This document shows positions 1-8,353 of a DNA stretch of 64,000 nt, one piece after another. The stretch's first letter is position 1. Each line of letters starts with the position of its first letter. The position numbers and the translations under genes were made by a program. The stretch comes from Candidatus Bandiella woodruffii. GTDB lineage: Bacteria; Pseudomonadota; Alphaproteobacteria; Rickettsiales; Midichloriaceae. The DNA is taken from the NCBI RefSeq assembly GCF_034359465.1, contig NZ_CP110820.1:798501-862500 (forward strand), given 5' to 3'. The notes under the pieces are model-generated. The model was given only the letters and a program-made list of their open reading frames with translations, was not told the origin of the DNA and did no database searches.

Positions 1-394
1 AGATGGATGAGCTATATACATACGTCAAAAAAAAGAGAATAAAACAAGAATATGGACTGCTGTCGATAGGGACAGATTCAAAACTGTTGCGTTTAAAGTA
101 GGTTCAGGTGATAAAGAAAATTACGTAGATTTAGCTCGTGAGCTAGGAGAAAAATACCAAATTCGTTATATGTGTACAGATGGGTATGAGGTCTATTGTC
201 ATTATAAAATTGCTCAAATACATCTGCAGACAAAGTCTGAAACTTGTTTGGTTGAGAGCTTCAATTCCTCCTTAAGGGATATGCTTGCTAGATTAAATCG
301 CAAGACTAAACGCTTTAGCAAGTGTTCTGAAATGCTAAGATTATCCCTTGTTTTATTTTTTAACAAAGCTTTAGCTCTTTCTATCTATTTATGA
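1..394 (+). CDS. IS-A transposase, 3' part (InsB-like frame)
   Basis: This is the downstream half of the two-frame IS1-type transposase. It is identical in type to the full copy at 38202-38920. The second catalytic aspartate is in TDGYEVY and the glutamate is in VESFNSSLRDM. The A8 tract near position 30 is where the upstream zinc-ribbon frame is expected to join it by -1 frameshifting. Confidence 0.8.
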
Positions 395-402
395 ACACTC
401 CC
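1..402 (+). mobile_element. IS-A copy A1 (IS1 family), left part cut off by the window edge
   Basis: The sequence matches the right half of the complete IS-A copy at 38124-38928, including the A8 frameshift tract and the right terminal repeat that ends in AACACTCCC at 402. The left half lies outside the window. Its right flank starts TATACATG, so the matching target duplication cannot be checked here. Confidence 0.9.
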
Positions 403-483
403 TATACATGCACTTTATTTTGGTTGACTTTTTTTACATAAACAGCTACACATGGTTTTATCCTTAACTAAGTGTAAATATAA

Positions 484-807
484 ATGCTAGCTATAATAGA
501 GACAGGTGGTAAACAATACCATGTAAAAACTGGAGATATAATCAAGGCTGAAAAGCTTGAAGCCAAACATGGTGATATGGTTAGTTTTGATAAAGTCCTA
601 GCTCTTTATCATGCTGAAGGCGGAGCTTCAGTGGTGTTGGGAGAGCCATACGTTAAGTCTGCAGTGGTGAAGGCTGAGGTATTAGAACAGATGAAGGATA
701 AAAAAGTGATTGTGTTTAAGAAAAAAAGAAGACACAATTACAGACGTAAAAATGGTCACAGACAAAATCTTACAGTATTAAGAATAACAGCAATAGAGGA
801 TAAATAA
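484..807 (+). CDS. rplU: 50S ribosomal protein L21
   Basis: This 107-residue protein has the typical L21 start ([11 protein letters not shown]) and the basic C-terminal 23S rRNA-binding stretch with [16 protein letters not shown]. The length is normal for the family. It binds 23S rRNA in the large subunit. It lies one base upstream of rpmA, the conserved bacterial pair, so the two are almost certainly cotranscribed. A possible -35 box (TTGACT at 424-429) sits just after the end of IS-A, but no convincing -10 box is visible at the right spacing. Confidence 0.97.
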   Translation: MLAIIETGGKQYHVKTGDIIKAEKLEAKHGDMVSFDKVLALYHAEGGASVVLGEPYVKSAVVKAEVLEQMKDKKVIVFKKKRRHNYRRKNGHRQNLTVLRITAIEDK

Positions 808-808
808 A

Positions 809-1057
809 ATGGCAACGAAAAAAGCTGGTGGTAGTTCGAAAAATGGCAGAGATTCGCATAGCAAAAGACTTGGTTTTAAGAAGTTTGGCGGTGAATCTGT
901 AATAGCGGGTAATATAATTGTGCGTCAACGTGGCACAAGATTCCACCCAGGTTCTAACGTGGGGCTTGGAAAGGATCATACACTTTTTGCCATGGCGGAG
1001 GGCAAAGTATCTTTCTCTTCTGACAAAAGAAATCGTACGATCGTTTCTGTAGTATAG
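809..1057 (+). CDS. rpmA: 50S ribosomal protein L27
   Basis: This 82-residue protein begins [16 protein letters not shown], the flexible N-terminal extension that reaches the peptidyl transferase centre in this family. It continues with GVKxFGG-like and [13 protein letters not shown] segments typical of L27. It is the second gene of the rplU-rpmA unit (1-bp gap) and is followed at 1092 by a tRNA-Ile gene on the same strand. The usual alphaproteobacterial follow-on gene obgE is not here; instead there is a tRNA and an IS-broken lipoprotein gene. Confidence 0.97.
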   Translation: MATKKAGGSSKNGRDSHSKRLGFKKFGGESVIAGNIIVRQRGTRFHPGSNVGLGKDHTLFAMAEGKVSFSSDKRNRTIVSVV

Positions 1058-1091
1058 GTTGAGTCTACGTTTCTTTTAGTATTAAGCAAAT

Positions 1092-1168
1092 GGGTCTGTA
1101 GCTCAGGTGGTTAGAGTGCACGCCTGATAAGCGTGAGGTCGGAGGTTCGAGTCCTCCCAGACCCACCA
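1092..1168 (+). tRNA. tRNA-Ile (GAU anticodon)
   Basis: A 77-nt cloverleaf can be drawn. The acceptor stem is GGGTCTG paired with CAGACCC, the D arm is GCTCAGGTGGTTAGAGT, the anticodon loop is CTGATAA with GAT, the T arm carries GGTTCGAGTCC, and the CCA end is encoded. In many bacteria tRNA-Ile(GAU) sits in the rRNA spacer. Here it stands alone downstream of rpmA with no rRNA nearby. Confidence 0.95.
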
Positions 1169-1205
1169 TTCATTCGTAAATTGATAAGGGGGGTGAGTAG
1201 CGAGC

Positions 1206-1332
1206 GTGAGGAGTATATTAAAAAGACGCAGAGTATACAAAACAATACTGATCATAATAGCTATCTGTCTGGTGAGCGGATGTGCTAAAAAGTCCGCAGT
1301 TGATGAGTTGTCAGAGAAAGGCTTTTTTCAGT
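1206..1332 (+). pseudogene. Small lipoprotein gene, 3' end removed by IS-A
   Basis: Reading from the GTG at 1206, the product has a basic N-terminus (RSILKRRRVYK), a hydrophobic segment (TILIIIAICLV) and a lipobox VSGC, followed by AKKSAVDELSEKGFF. This is a classical lipoprotein signal sequence processed by signal peptidase II. A GGGGGG-rich sequence 15 bp upstream could serve ribosome binding. IS-A begins at 1333 in the middle of the gene, so the frame runs into IS sequence. The size resembles small LptM/YifL-type lipoproteins, but that assignment is only a guess. The lost 3' end is not found next to the other side of this IS pile-up. Confidence 0.6.
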
Positions 1333-1647
1333 GGGAGTGTTTTAAAAGGGATAGGAAAGAAGAAAAGAATGTGATATAAGGAGAGGGAAGGAAAAAAGAA
1401 AGGGAAAAATGGAGAAAATAGAATGTAAATATTGCAAAGGGAAAGAGGTATCAAAAAATGGATATGCAAGGAAAAAGCAGAGATACAAATGTAAGAGTTG
1501 TAATAAAAACTTTACAGAAGGAGATGGTAGGAAGAATTGGAAATATGGTAATAAAGAGAGGAGCATGGTGATAAAGATGTATCTAAATAACTGCGGAATT
1601 AGGAGGATAGCTCACATATTAAATATCCCGTTAAGTACAGTATTTTA
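1333..1647 (+). mobile_element. IS-A copy A2, left 315 bp only, truncated by an IS6-family element
   Basis: It starts with the IS-A left end GGGAGTGTTTTAAAAGG and encodes the zinc-ribbon N-terminus from 1409. It stops at CAGTATTTTA, where the IS6 terminus GGCTCTGTCGC begins at 1648. The right part of this copy is missing. Confidence 0.9.
1409..1647 (+). pseudogene. IS-A transposase, N-terminal fragment
   Basis: About 79 residues remain: the CKYCKGKEVSKNGYARKK zinc ribbon, the second cysteine pair in CKSCNKNF, and the helix-turn-helix region GIRRIAHILNIPLSTVF. The catalytic DDE part is lost, so it cannot transpose by itself. Confidence 0.85.
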
Positions 1648-2376
1648 GGCTCTGTCGCATCTGTAATATGATGCAAAAACTTTCAAATTATTTGTATATT
1701 TTTCCATTAAGCAGTTAGTGAAAGAAATTTATCAAAGTCAGAATTATAATTGTCATTGTCAGCAAGTTGTCCTTTTTTAATCATGTGCAAGAGCTCTATT
1801 CCTGCAATAGTCCTGGCGGCACTTCTAAAGGATTTGAAACCAAGCATCGGTCTAGTTCGTTTCTTTACAAATCTGTGATCGCCTTCTATCCTATTGTTTA
1901 GATATTTGTTATGCCTAATTTCTATTTGGTCTTCTTTAGATAATGGCTTATTGATCGAATTCAAAGCAGAAGTATTAGAGCCACTTTTATCTATATTAAC
2001 CTTTATAGGCTGGCCACTAGATTTAATTGCTTTCCTGAAAAACGCTTTAGCTGCCCTTTTATCTCTTTTTGCTCTTAGCATAAAATCTATGGTATCCCCG
2101 TATTTATCAACTGCTCTATACAAATAGACCCATTTACCTTTAACCTTGATATATGTCTCGTCCATTCTCCAGCTGCCGTTGACTGGCTTTTTTCTTTTTC
2201 TGAATCTTCCTTCAAGTATTGGCATAAACTTTACTACCCATCTTTGTAGAGTGGCGTGATCTATGTTGAGTCCTCTCAACCCGCCTATCTCTTCTATCTC
2301 TCTGTAACTTAAAGAATATCTTCCTTTCATATACAGCGATACCATAATGATTTCTGCGCCATATTCATGGTTCTTA

Positions 2377-3210
2377 GATAATGTCGTCATGAGATTTTAA
2401 GCCAAAGAGATAAGCATCTAATCTGAATTGCGGCAAGAAAAGAAGCTGAATTTTTAGCATATCTGGTTGCAATTCCCCTCCATCTTTTAAGATGAAGAAA
2501 GGTGTTTTCTACAATATGCCTTATTTTGTATAAATCTTTATCGTATTTTCTCTGGGTGATTCTGTTCTTTTTAGGAGGAATAACAACTCTCATGCCCAAT
2601 TCTTGGGCATGGTCAATTATGTAATTAGCATCGTACCCTCTGTCGGCTAGTAAGTACTCAGCTTTCATCTCTTCAATAAGATTAACAGCCTGCTTGCAAT
2701 CAGCTTCTGAGCCTTTTGTGATAATAACTTTGAGTGGCATACCATGTGAATCCAAGGCAAGGTGAATCTTTGTATTGAGCCCCCTTTTGTACGACTCATA
2801 TCTTGATTGCCGCCTTTTGCACCTGAAGCATGTGGATGCACTTTACTATGACTTGCGTCTATCATTAACCATTCCATATCAGGTTCTTTCACAAATATCT
2901 CCAATAAAGCCTCCCATATCCTTTTGTCTCTCCATCTGCAAAATCTTTTATGTGTATTTTTCCATCCTCCATATTCTGAAGGCAAATCTCTCCAGGGAGA
3001 ACCTGTTCTTAATATCCAAAATACTGCGTTAATGAATCTTCTGTTATTATGTGCCAAACCTCCCCACGTACCTTCCCTTCCTGGTAAATGATCCTTTATC
3101 AAATCCCACATATTATCTGTTATATCATGCCTATGTAGCCCTAAATCCATTTTTACTCCTGATTTATCTTTTCTTTCATATTATACCACAAATCTCATGA
3201 CGACACTATC
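2377..3210 (-). mobile_element. IS-C copy C1 (IS5 family, IS427-like), complete
   Basis: This is an 834-bp element with ends GATAATGTCGTCATGAGATTT and AAATCTCATGACGACACTATC, flanked by TA on both sides. The reconstructed IS6 reading frame across the insertion proves the 2-bp TA duplication. It carries one transposase in two overlapping frames. Confidence 0.92.
2387..3150 (-). CDS. IS-C transposase (IS5 family), two frames joined by -1 frameshift
   Basis: Frame A (from 3150) has the N-terminal DUF4096-like domain with WDLIKDHLPGREG and RTGSPWRDLP, then the first catalytic Asp in MIDASHSKVHPHASG. Frame B continues with LNTKIHLAVDSHGMPL, the second Asp in ADRGYD and the Glu in VENTFLHLKRWRG. 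The frames meet at an AAAAGGGGG tract. Reading back one G gives KGGLNTKIH, the standard IS427-type junction. The joined product would be about 254 residues. All IS-C copies with this region share the tract, which supports programmed frameshifting over decay. Confidence 0.85.
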
Positions 3211-3315
3211 TAAAATACTTCATTAATTTTGGGTCTACTTTAAACATTATTACCAGCAACTATTTCTTTCAGAATATCAAAAATTCTTATGTGTTTCAAC
3301 AGATGCGACAGAACC

Positions 3316-3522
3316 CCAAATAGAAATTAGGCATAACAAATATCTAAACAATAGGATAGAAGGCGATCACAGATTTGTAAAGAAACGAACTAGACCGATG
3401 CTTGGTTTCAAATCCTTTAGAAGTGCCGCCAGGACTATTGCAGGAATAGAGCTCTTGCACATGATTAAAAAAGGACAACTTGCTGACAATGACAATTATA
3501 ATTCTGACTTTGATAAATTTTT
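3316..3522 (+). mobile_element. IS6-family fragment (transposase C-terminal part), opposite orientation
   Basis: The plus strand here encodes IEIRHNKYLNNRIEGDHRFVK through to NYNSDFDKF, the same protein end as at 1707-1935 but on the other strand. It abuts the IS6 right terminus at 3315 directly and is cut by IS-B at 3523. It carries only the Glu part of the DDE core. Confidence 0.85.
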
Positions 3523-4248
3523 GGGAGTGTTGCCATAAGATAGATAAGATGCTAAAATGAATATAGCGAGCAACAAAGAAAATAGAGATATGAATACAGA
3601 GTGTAAAAAATGCAGTAGCAGTAAATACGTTAAGAATGGTAATATTAGGGGTATGCAAAGGTATAAATGCAAAGAGTGTGGATGTAATTTTACAAGCACT
3701 AAATTAAGAGGCTGTTCGCCAGAGATGAAGGCTCTGGCAGTGTTATTGTACAGCATGGAAAAAAGTAGCTTTAGATGGCTAGGGAAATTATTTAAAGTAG
3801 CTCATACTAGCGTATATAAGTGGATAATACTGTATGCTAAAAAGATACCAAGACCAACAGTGCCGGAAGAATTGAGAGAAGTTGAAATAGATGAGATGTG
3901 GCATTTTGTAGATTCAAAAAAAAACAAATTATGGATATGGAAAGCCTATAGTAGGGAGCTCAAGAGAGTTGTTGCCTGGGTGGTTGGTAAGCGTAACGTT
4001 ACAACCTTTAGAAAATTGTGGAAAATCATAAGTAGAGATAATTGCACTTATTACACAGACGATTGGTCTGTTTATTCAGAGGTTATACCTCGCCATCAAC
4101 ATGTTGTTGGCAAACAACATACACTCTCAATTGAGTCCAATAACTCAAACACAAGGCACAGAATTGCAAGAATGACCAGAAAAACAAAGGTAGTTTCAAA
4201 ATCTGAAGAAGTTGTCGATCTTACGATTAAGCTCTGGCTACATTTTGA

Positions 4249-5448
4249 GGGAGTGTTGCAAGATGGAATAAAGAAAGGTATAGTGGAGTGGATTACAGAA
4301 TAAAGAAGAGAAAAATGTCATCAGCGCATCAAATAATAATGGTATGTTTGGATCAATTGGTTGGTAGTGAGCATCAATATCGCAAATTTAAGGAGCTGTT
4401 TAATTTTGGGGCAGTAGAGCAAGAGCTGAAGGGAATTGAATCTCCTGCTAATTATAAGGGATATGGTGTTTTACGTTTATTTAAATGCTTGTTGTTACAG
4501 TTTATGGAAGATTTGTCAGATCGTGAACTAGAAAGATATTTGAGTGACAGTGTTGCAGCCAAGTGGTTTTGTGATTTTGATTTAACCGAAGCCACACCTG
4601 ATTATAGCGTTTTTAGTAGAATCCGCTCAAAGATAGGAACAAATTTGTTATCAAAAATCTTTGCCATTTTTAGAGATCAACTAAAATCTCAAGGATATAT
4701 GAGCGAGGTATTTACTTTTGTTGATGCAAGTCACTTGATCTCCAAAGCTAATTTATGGGAAGAGCGGGATGAAGCCAGAAAACAAAAATATGAAAAACTT
4801 AACAACGAAGTCTTGCCTAAAGTCGCACATGATAAACAAGCCAAAATAGGGTGCAAGGGTGGTAGTAAATTTTGGTATGGCTATAAGAAAAACATGTAAG
4901 CGTAGATATTCAATCCGGAATGATCAACAAGGTTGCTATAACGCCTGCTAATGTTACCGATGCAAAGGGAGTTGCGCATGTTTTACCAAATAGTGGAGCA
5001 GTTTATGCTGACAAAGGGTATTGTGTTGCACCAGCAAAGAATGCAGCTAAAAGCAGAGGTATTCATTTTTGCGCCATCAAGAAAAACAATATGAAGCAAA
5101 AGAATTTTGACCTTGATCGATACTATACTTCCATAAGGGCTCCGTTTGAGAGGGTGTTTTCTCAAGATAATAAACGATTGCGATACATAGGAATTGCCAA
5201 AAATCAGTTTGCTGAATTTATGAATGCTATCTGCTTTAATTTAAAACGTTTAACGGTTCTTACTGCCTAAGCTCATAAAATCACGCTTCGCAGAATCAAT
5301 AAAAAGCTAAAAATTACCATATCCCACCTCAAAGAAATCTTTTGAATTCTTGGGGAAACCAGTTTTTTGTTAATTTTTTTAGACCATGGTCCAAACTTCC
5401 TTAAATCAAACCATCACATTTATCCTTATTTTATCTTTCAACGCTCCC
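4249..5448 (+). mobile_element. IS-D copy D1 (IS5 family), complete
   Basis: This 1200-bp element has imperfect inverted ends of about 25 bp: GGGAGTGTTGCAAGATGGAA on the left and, on the other strand, GGGAGCGTTGAAAGATAAAA on the right. It is inserted into IS-B with a 5-bp TTTGA repeat. Two more 1200-bp copies lie at 26542-27741 and 28394-29593. Confidence 0.92.
4315..5270 (+). CDS. IS-D transposase (IS5 family), two frames
   Basis: The start chosen is ATG at 4315 (MSSAHQIIMV); upstream in-frame GTG codons are possible. The first frame has an IS5-type N-terminus (YGVLRLFKCLLLQFMEDLSDRELE) and the first Asp in FVDASHLISK, and it stops just after GYKKNM. The second frame carries HVSVDIQSGMINKVAITPAN, the second Asp in YADKGY and the Glu in RAPFERVFSQDNKRLRY. 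The frames overlap at GAAAAAC and need a -1 shift. The same arrangement occurs in all three copies, so programmed frameshifting is likely. The joined product is about 318 residues. Confidence 0.85.
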
Positions 5449-5641
5449 TTTGAGGATAACAATAATTTCCTAAGTGAGCAGGGCAATTTTATATCTATCT
5501 TTGGCTAACACTCTGAAATACTTATATATCTCTCCGACAAATTAAACGTCAGCAAGAATGAGGGCGGCAATTTTTGAAGTTAGTGCAACTTTTGCGGAGG
5601 ATATTTGCACCAAAAACGCAATTCGCTACATAAGTGTGTGA

Positions 5642-5718
<77 letters not shown>

Positions 5719-5736
5719 TAAAGTGCGGGAAACACA

Positions 5737-5812
5737 TGGTGGGCGATGACAGGGTCGAACTGCCGACCTCCTCGGTGTAAACGAGATGCTCTACCAACTG
5801 AGCTAATCGCCC
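5737..5812 (-). tRNA. tRNA-Val (UAC anticodon)
   Basis: On the minus strand a 76-nt cloverleaf has the acceptor stem GGGCGAT/ATCGCCC, D arm GCTCAGTTGGTAGAGC, anticodon loop TTTACAC with TAC, T loop GTTCGACCC and an encoded CCA. It is the upstream member of a Val-Asp pair. Confidence 0.95.
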
Positions 5813-5818
5813 CCTAAA

Positions 5819-6136
5819 ATTAATATACCATAACTAACGGCATATAACTTAAAAATCAAGTAAAAAAATAAAATAAGAAACAAATATTTATCATGAGCAA
5901 TTCGCATCGCTTCCTTATACAAAACAGGTGGCTGATTAAATTTTTTCTAACCCAACAAAATAAGATGAATTTTACTTCATCTCCTGCTATACGTTTGAAA
6001 TATACAATCTTACCTTTCAAAGATTGGATTGCATATCTGTGGAGTGAAAATGTGTGCTTTTATATGCAAAGAGCAAATGCTTTTAGAATAAAATGTATGC
6101 GTTAATCTTGGTAGAACTTTTAATTTATAAACAAAT
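5819..6136. other. Intergenic stretch with no supported gene
   Basis: These 318 bases are AT-rich and separate the divergent tRNA-Val and asd genes. A 70-codon open frame at 5893-6105 has no recognisable domain, no ribosome-binding site and unlikely composition, so I do not call it a gene. The promoters for both flanking units must lie here, but no clear -35/-10 pair stands out. Confidence 0.5.
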
Positions 6137-7138
6137 ATGAAATATAAAATTGCAGTTGTGGGAGCAACGGGAAATGTTGGCAGAGAGATATTGAGAACTC
6201 TTGCGGAATCTTCCATCCCCATTAGGGAAGTGATGGCATTTGCATCCGAACGTTCGGTTGGTAAAGAAGTTAGCTATGGCAATTATGATATAGAAGTTAA
6301 GCCATTTAAGGGGTTTAGCTTTGATGGCGTAGATATTGCATTCTTTGCAACTGATTCTGACATATCAAAAGAATATGTGCCTCTTGCCAGCAAGAAAGCA
6401 AAGTTTGTTGTGGATCTTTCTTCATATTTCAGAATGCATAAAGATATCCCACTTATTGTGCCTGAAGTAAACCCGGAAGCTTTGGAATTAGCAAAAAAAA
6501 GTAAAATTATATCAACACCAAACTGCATAGTCATACCATTAGTAATGGCTTTAAAAAAACTTGATGATTACGCAGAAGTTTCAAGAGTGGTTGTTTCCAC
6601 ATATCAATCAGTTTCAGGTGCTGGGAAAAAAGCCATGGAGAATTTATACTCGCAGACAAAAAGCAAAATATTTGACGTATTTGCAGAGCCAGGAGCACAG
6701 GAAACAATAGCCTTTAACATAATCCCTAGAATTGACGATTTAACCCAGAATGGTTACACAAAAGAAGAGATTAAGGTAATTGTTGAAACGCAAAAAATCT
6801 TGTCTAACGATATAGAAATAAGCCCAACATGCGTTAGAATACCTGTGTTTGTAGGGCATAGCATCTCTGCAAACGTTGAATTTGTTAAAAATATCTCTGC
6901 CGAAACGGCATACGACATATTAAGCAATGCAGAAGGGATAACCACCGACAAAGAGCACCATTTGCCTTACTTTACTCCCCTTGACTGCGTTGGAAAAAAA
7001 GACGTTTTAGTGTCACGAATTAGACAAGACACGGCAAAAAATATTTTGAATTTATGGATAGTATCTGATAACCTGAGAAAAGGTGCTGCGTTGAACGCTG
7101 TACAGGCCGCAGAAAAATATATAGAACAATACCTATGA
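6137..7138 (+). CDS. asd: Aspartate-semialdehyde dehydrogenase
   Basis: It converts L-aspartyl-4-phosphate to aspartate semialdehyde with NADPH, the branch point to diaminopimelate for peptidoglycan and to lysine, threonine and methionine. The 333-residue protein has the N-terminal NADP motif VVGATGNVGREIL, the active-site cysteine at residue 130 in STPNCIVIPL, and the catalytic-domain segments YQSVSGAGKKAM and RIPVFVGHS. The length is normal. Its stop overlaps the start of the next gene (ATGA at 7135-7138), so translational coupling is likely. In a reduced genome its retention fits the need for diaminopimelate. Confidence 0.97.
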   Translation: MKYKIAVVGATGNVGREILRTLAESSIPIREVMAFASERSVGKEVSYGNYDIEVKPFKGFSFDGVDIAFFATDSDISKEYVPLASKKAKFVVDLSSYFRMHKDIPLIVPEVNPEALELAKKSKIISTPNCIVIPLVMALKKLDDYAEVSRVVVSTYQSVSGAGKKAMENLYSQTKSKIFDVFAEPGAQETIAFNIIPRIDDLTQNGYTKEEIKVIVETQKILSNDIEISPTCVRIPVFVGHSISANVEFVKNISAETAYDILSNAEGITTDKEHHLPYFTPLDCVGKKDVLVSRIRQDTAKNILNLWIVSDNLRKGAALNAVQAAEKYIEQYL

Positions 7139-8352
7139 TTAAAGTACCACTGGCGTTTTGCATCCAACTGTGTATGTTCTTCAGCGTTCTAAACACAGTT
7201 GCTGCTGAGACGACAGAGGATGTTTTAGAAAAATTTAGAGTTACACGAGAGAGCATCAAAGCTGAGCAGAAAACTTTAGAAACCTCAGGGAATCCACAAA
7301 GACGCTCATTAACAAGAGGGGATGTTGAACAATTCATCGCAGAAAAAAGAAAACTGAATCAGACGATTGATTTAACCGGGGCTCTAGGCACAAACTTAAG
7401 TGGACTTGATCTGTCCGGGATTGATTTTTCTGATGCGATAATGCACAGAGTAGACTTAACAAAGTCTAAATTAGATGGATGTAAGTTTGTCAACACATTC
7501 ATAGAAAAGGCTATATTTGTAGAAACATCTTTAAAGGGCGCAAAATTTGTGAATTGCGAAATAGGCGGAGCGGATTTTACAAAAGCAGATTTACAAGACA
7601 GCTACTTCGAGAATGATTTCTCAGAGAATGCTATATTTAACTCCACTAATCTTTCAAACAGCACAATAATAAGCTCAGATTACACAAATTCTTTTTTTGA
7701 TAAAACAAATTTTACGAAATCAAGAATCACCAATTCTAAATTTAAATCCTCCATCTTCAGTAATTTAAAGAACTCTAATGTATACTGGGAATCAAGTAAT
7801 TTTGCCCATAGTCAATTTATCAACACGACTTTTAACAACAGTGTATTAAAAGCCATTTATTGTGGGCATTGCAAAATTGATTCCGCCAACTTTAATGACT
7901 CTGTGGTATTCGCTTGTAATTTTCAACAAGCAAAAATGGCGAACCTAGCAATGGATAACGTCCAGGCGGAGGCCATGAACTTTAGTAACGTCACAGCAAA
8001 TTCGATTAGCTTTACAAACAGTGACCTTAAGTTTGCACTTTTTGCAGAGAGCATGATACAAAACGCAAAATTTATACTATGCGGCTTGGTTAAAGCTAAT
8101 TTCAGCAAAAGTACAATAAAAAAGGGCAATTTTAGTTCAGTCAACCTGAAAAATTCTAATTTTTATAACACCATGCTGAGTGATGTGCAGATAAATAATG
8201 CGTATTTATTCGCTATAAATTTTGCTAAGAGTACACTGGATGGAGTCCAAATTAATTGGAGCAATCTCAAGGCTGCTAACTTTACGAAAAGTGATGCTAA
8301 AAGCATTAAGGTAAATAATAGTTTAATGGACTCAGAATTACCTAGCAATTAA
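7135..8352 (+). CDS. Exported pentapeptide-repeat protein
   Basis: The 405-residue product starts with a signal peptide (MIKVPLAFCIQLCMFFSVLNTVAA, likely cut after VAA) and a short helical segment. From about residue 75 to the end it is made of pentapeptide-type repeats with the A(D/N)L/FxN periodicity, such as LSGLDLSGIDFSDA, ANFSKSTIKKGNFSS and AANFTKSDAKS. Such repeats fold into a right-handed square beta-helix. Export to the periplasm or beyond is inferred from the signal peptide. The repeats are rich in Asn, Ser and Phe. It overlaps asd by 4 bp and is followed 1 bp later by the AsmA-like gene, so the three form an operon. The molecular role is unknown; a structural or host-interaction role is possible. 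Confidence 0.85.
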   Translation: MIKVPLAFCIQLCMFFSVLNTVAAETTEDVLEKFRVTRESIKAEQKTLETSGNPQRRSLTRGDVEQFIAEKRKLNQTIDLTGALGTNLSGLDLSGIDFSDAIMHRVDLTKSKLDGCKFVNTFIEKAIFVETSLKGAKFVNCEIGGADFTKADLQDSYFENDFSENAIFNSTNLSNSTIISSDYTNSFFDKTNFTKSRITNSKFKSSIFSNLKNSNVYWESSNFAHSQFINTTFNNSVLKAIYCGHCKIDSANFNDSVVFACNFQQAKMANLAMDNVQAEAMNFSNVTANSISFTNSDLKFALFAESMIQNAKFILCGLVKANFSKSTIKKGNFSSVNLKNSNFYNTMLSDVQINNAYLFAINFAKSTLDGVQINWSNLKAANFTKSDAKSIKVNNSLMDSELPSN

Positions 8353-8353
8353 C

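Larger units (their letters stand above)
1707..3223 (-). pseudogene. IS6-family transposase, split after its fourth codon by IS-C
   Basis: The C-terminal 670 bp (1707-2376) encode the IS6 DDE core: SWRMDETYIKVKGKW with the first Asp, VNIDKSG with the second, and NRIEGDHRFVK with the Glu. The N-terminus resumes at 3211-3223 as ATG AAG TAT TTT A, which joins in frame to AGAACCATGAATATGG once IS-C and the duplicated TA are removed. The insertion leaves a new in-frame ATG supplied by the IS-C end (MTTLS...KNHEYG), so a nearly full-length chimeric transposase could still be translated. IS6 transposases act by replicative cointegrate formation. Confidence 0.8.
1648..3315 (-). mobile_element. IS6-family element interrupted by IS-C
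   Basis: The termini are inverted repeats: GGCTCTGTCGCATCTG at 1648 and CAGATGCGACAGAACC ending at 3315, with one mismatch. Removing IS-C (2377-3210) and one TA leaves an element of about 830 bp, the usual IS6 size. Its transposase is on the minus strand. The element itself is inserted in, or fused to, the truncated IS-A copy A2. Confidence 0.85.
3557..5508 (+). pseudogene. IS-B transposase (IS1 type), split by IS-D
   Basis: The N-terminus has a zinc ribbon (CKKCSSSKYVKNG, CKECGCNF). It is followed by an HTH region (SFRWLGKLFKVAHTSVYKW) and an InsB-like catalytic core: EIDEMWHFVDSKKNK, YYTDDWSVY, and IESNNSNTRHRIARMTRKT. This copy has nine A residues in the tract after GATTC, which keeps the zinc ribbon and catalytic core in one frame, unlike the 7-A and 8-A copies elsewhere. 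IS-D enters in the last 20 codons (after LWLHFE), so the final residues are replaced. Confidence 0.85.
3523..5515 (+). mobile_element. IS-B copy B1 (IS1 family), interrupted by IS-D
   Basis: The left end GGGAGTGTTGCC is at 3523 and the right end GGCTAACACTCTG at 5515. IS-D occupies 4249-5448, with TTTGA repeated on both sides (4244-4248 and 5449-5453). The outer flanks (AAATTTTT and AAATACTT) do not match, so this copy has probably been rearranged since insertion. Confidence 0.88.

Noticed and set aside
1342-1566. Hydrophobic frames antisense to IS-A and IS-B that look like membrane proteins
   Set aside because: The Leu/Phe/Ser-rich products are the complement of Lys/Glu-rich zinc-ribbon coding sequence and are present only where the IS is.
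2775-3032. 85-codon frames antisense to IS-C (also at 12246, 25469, 28217 and 60146)
   Set aside because: They recur only because IS-C is repeated. They have no domain, no ribosome-binding site, and are the complement of a well-supported transposase.
5893-6105. 70-codon frame between tRNA-Val and asd
   Set aside because: No recognisable motif, no start signal, and a composition typical of AT-rich noncoding DNA.
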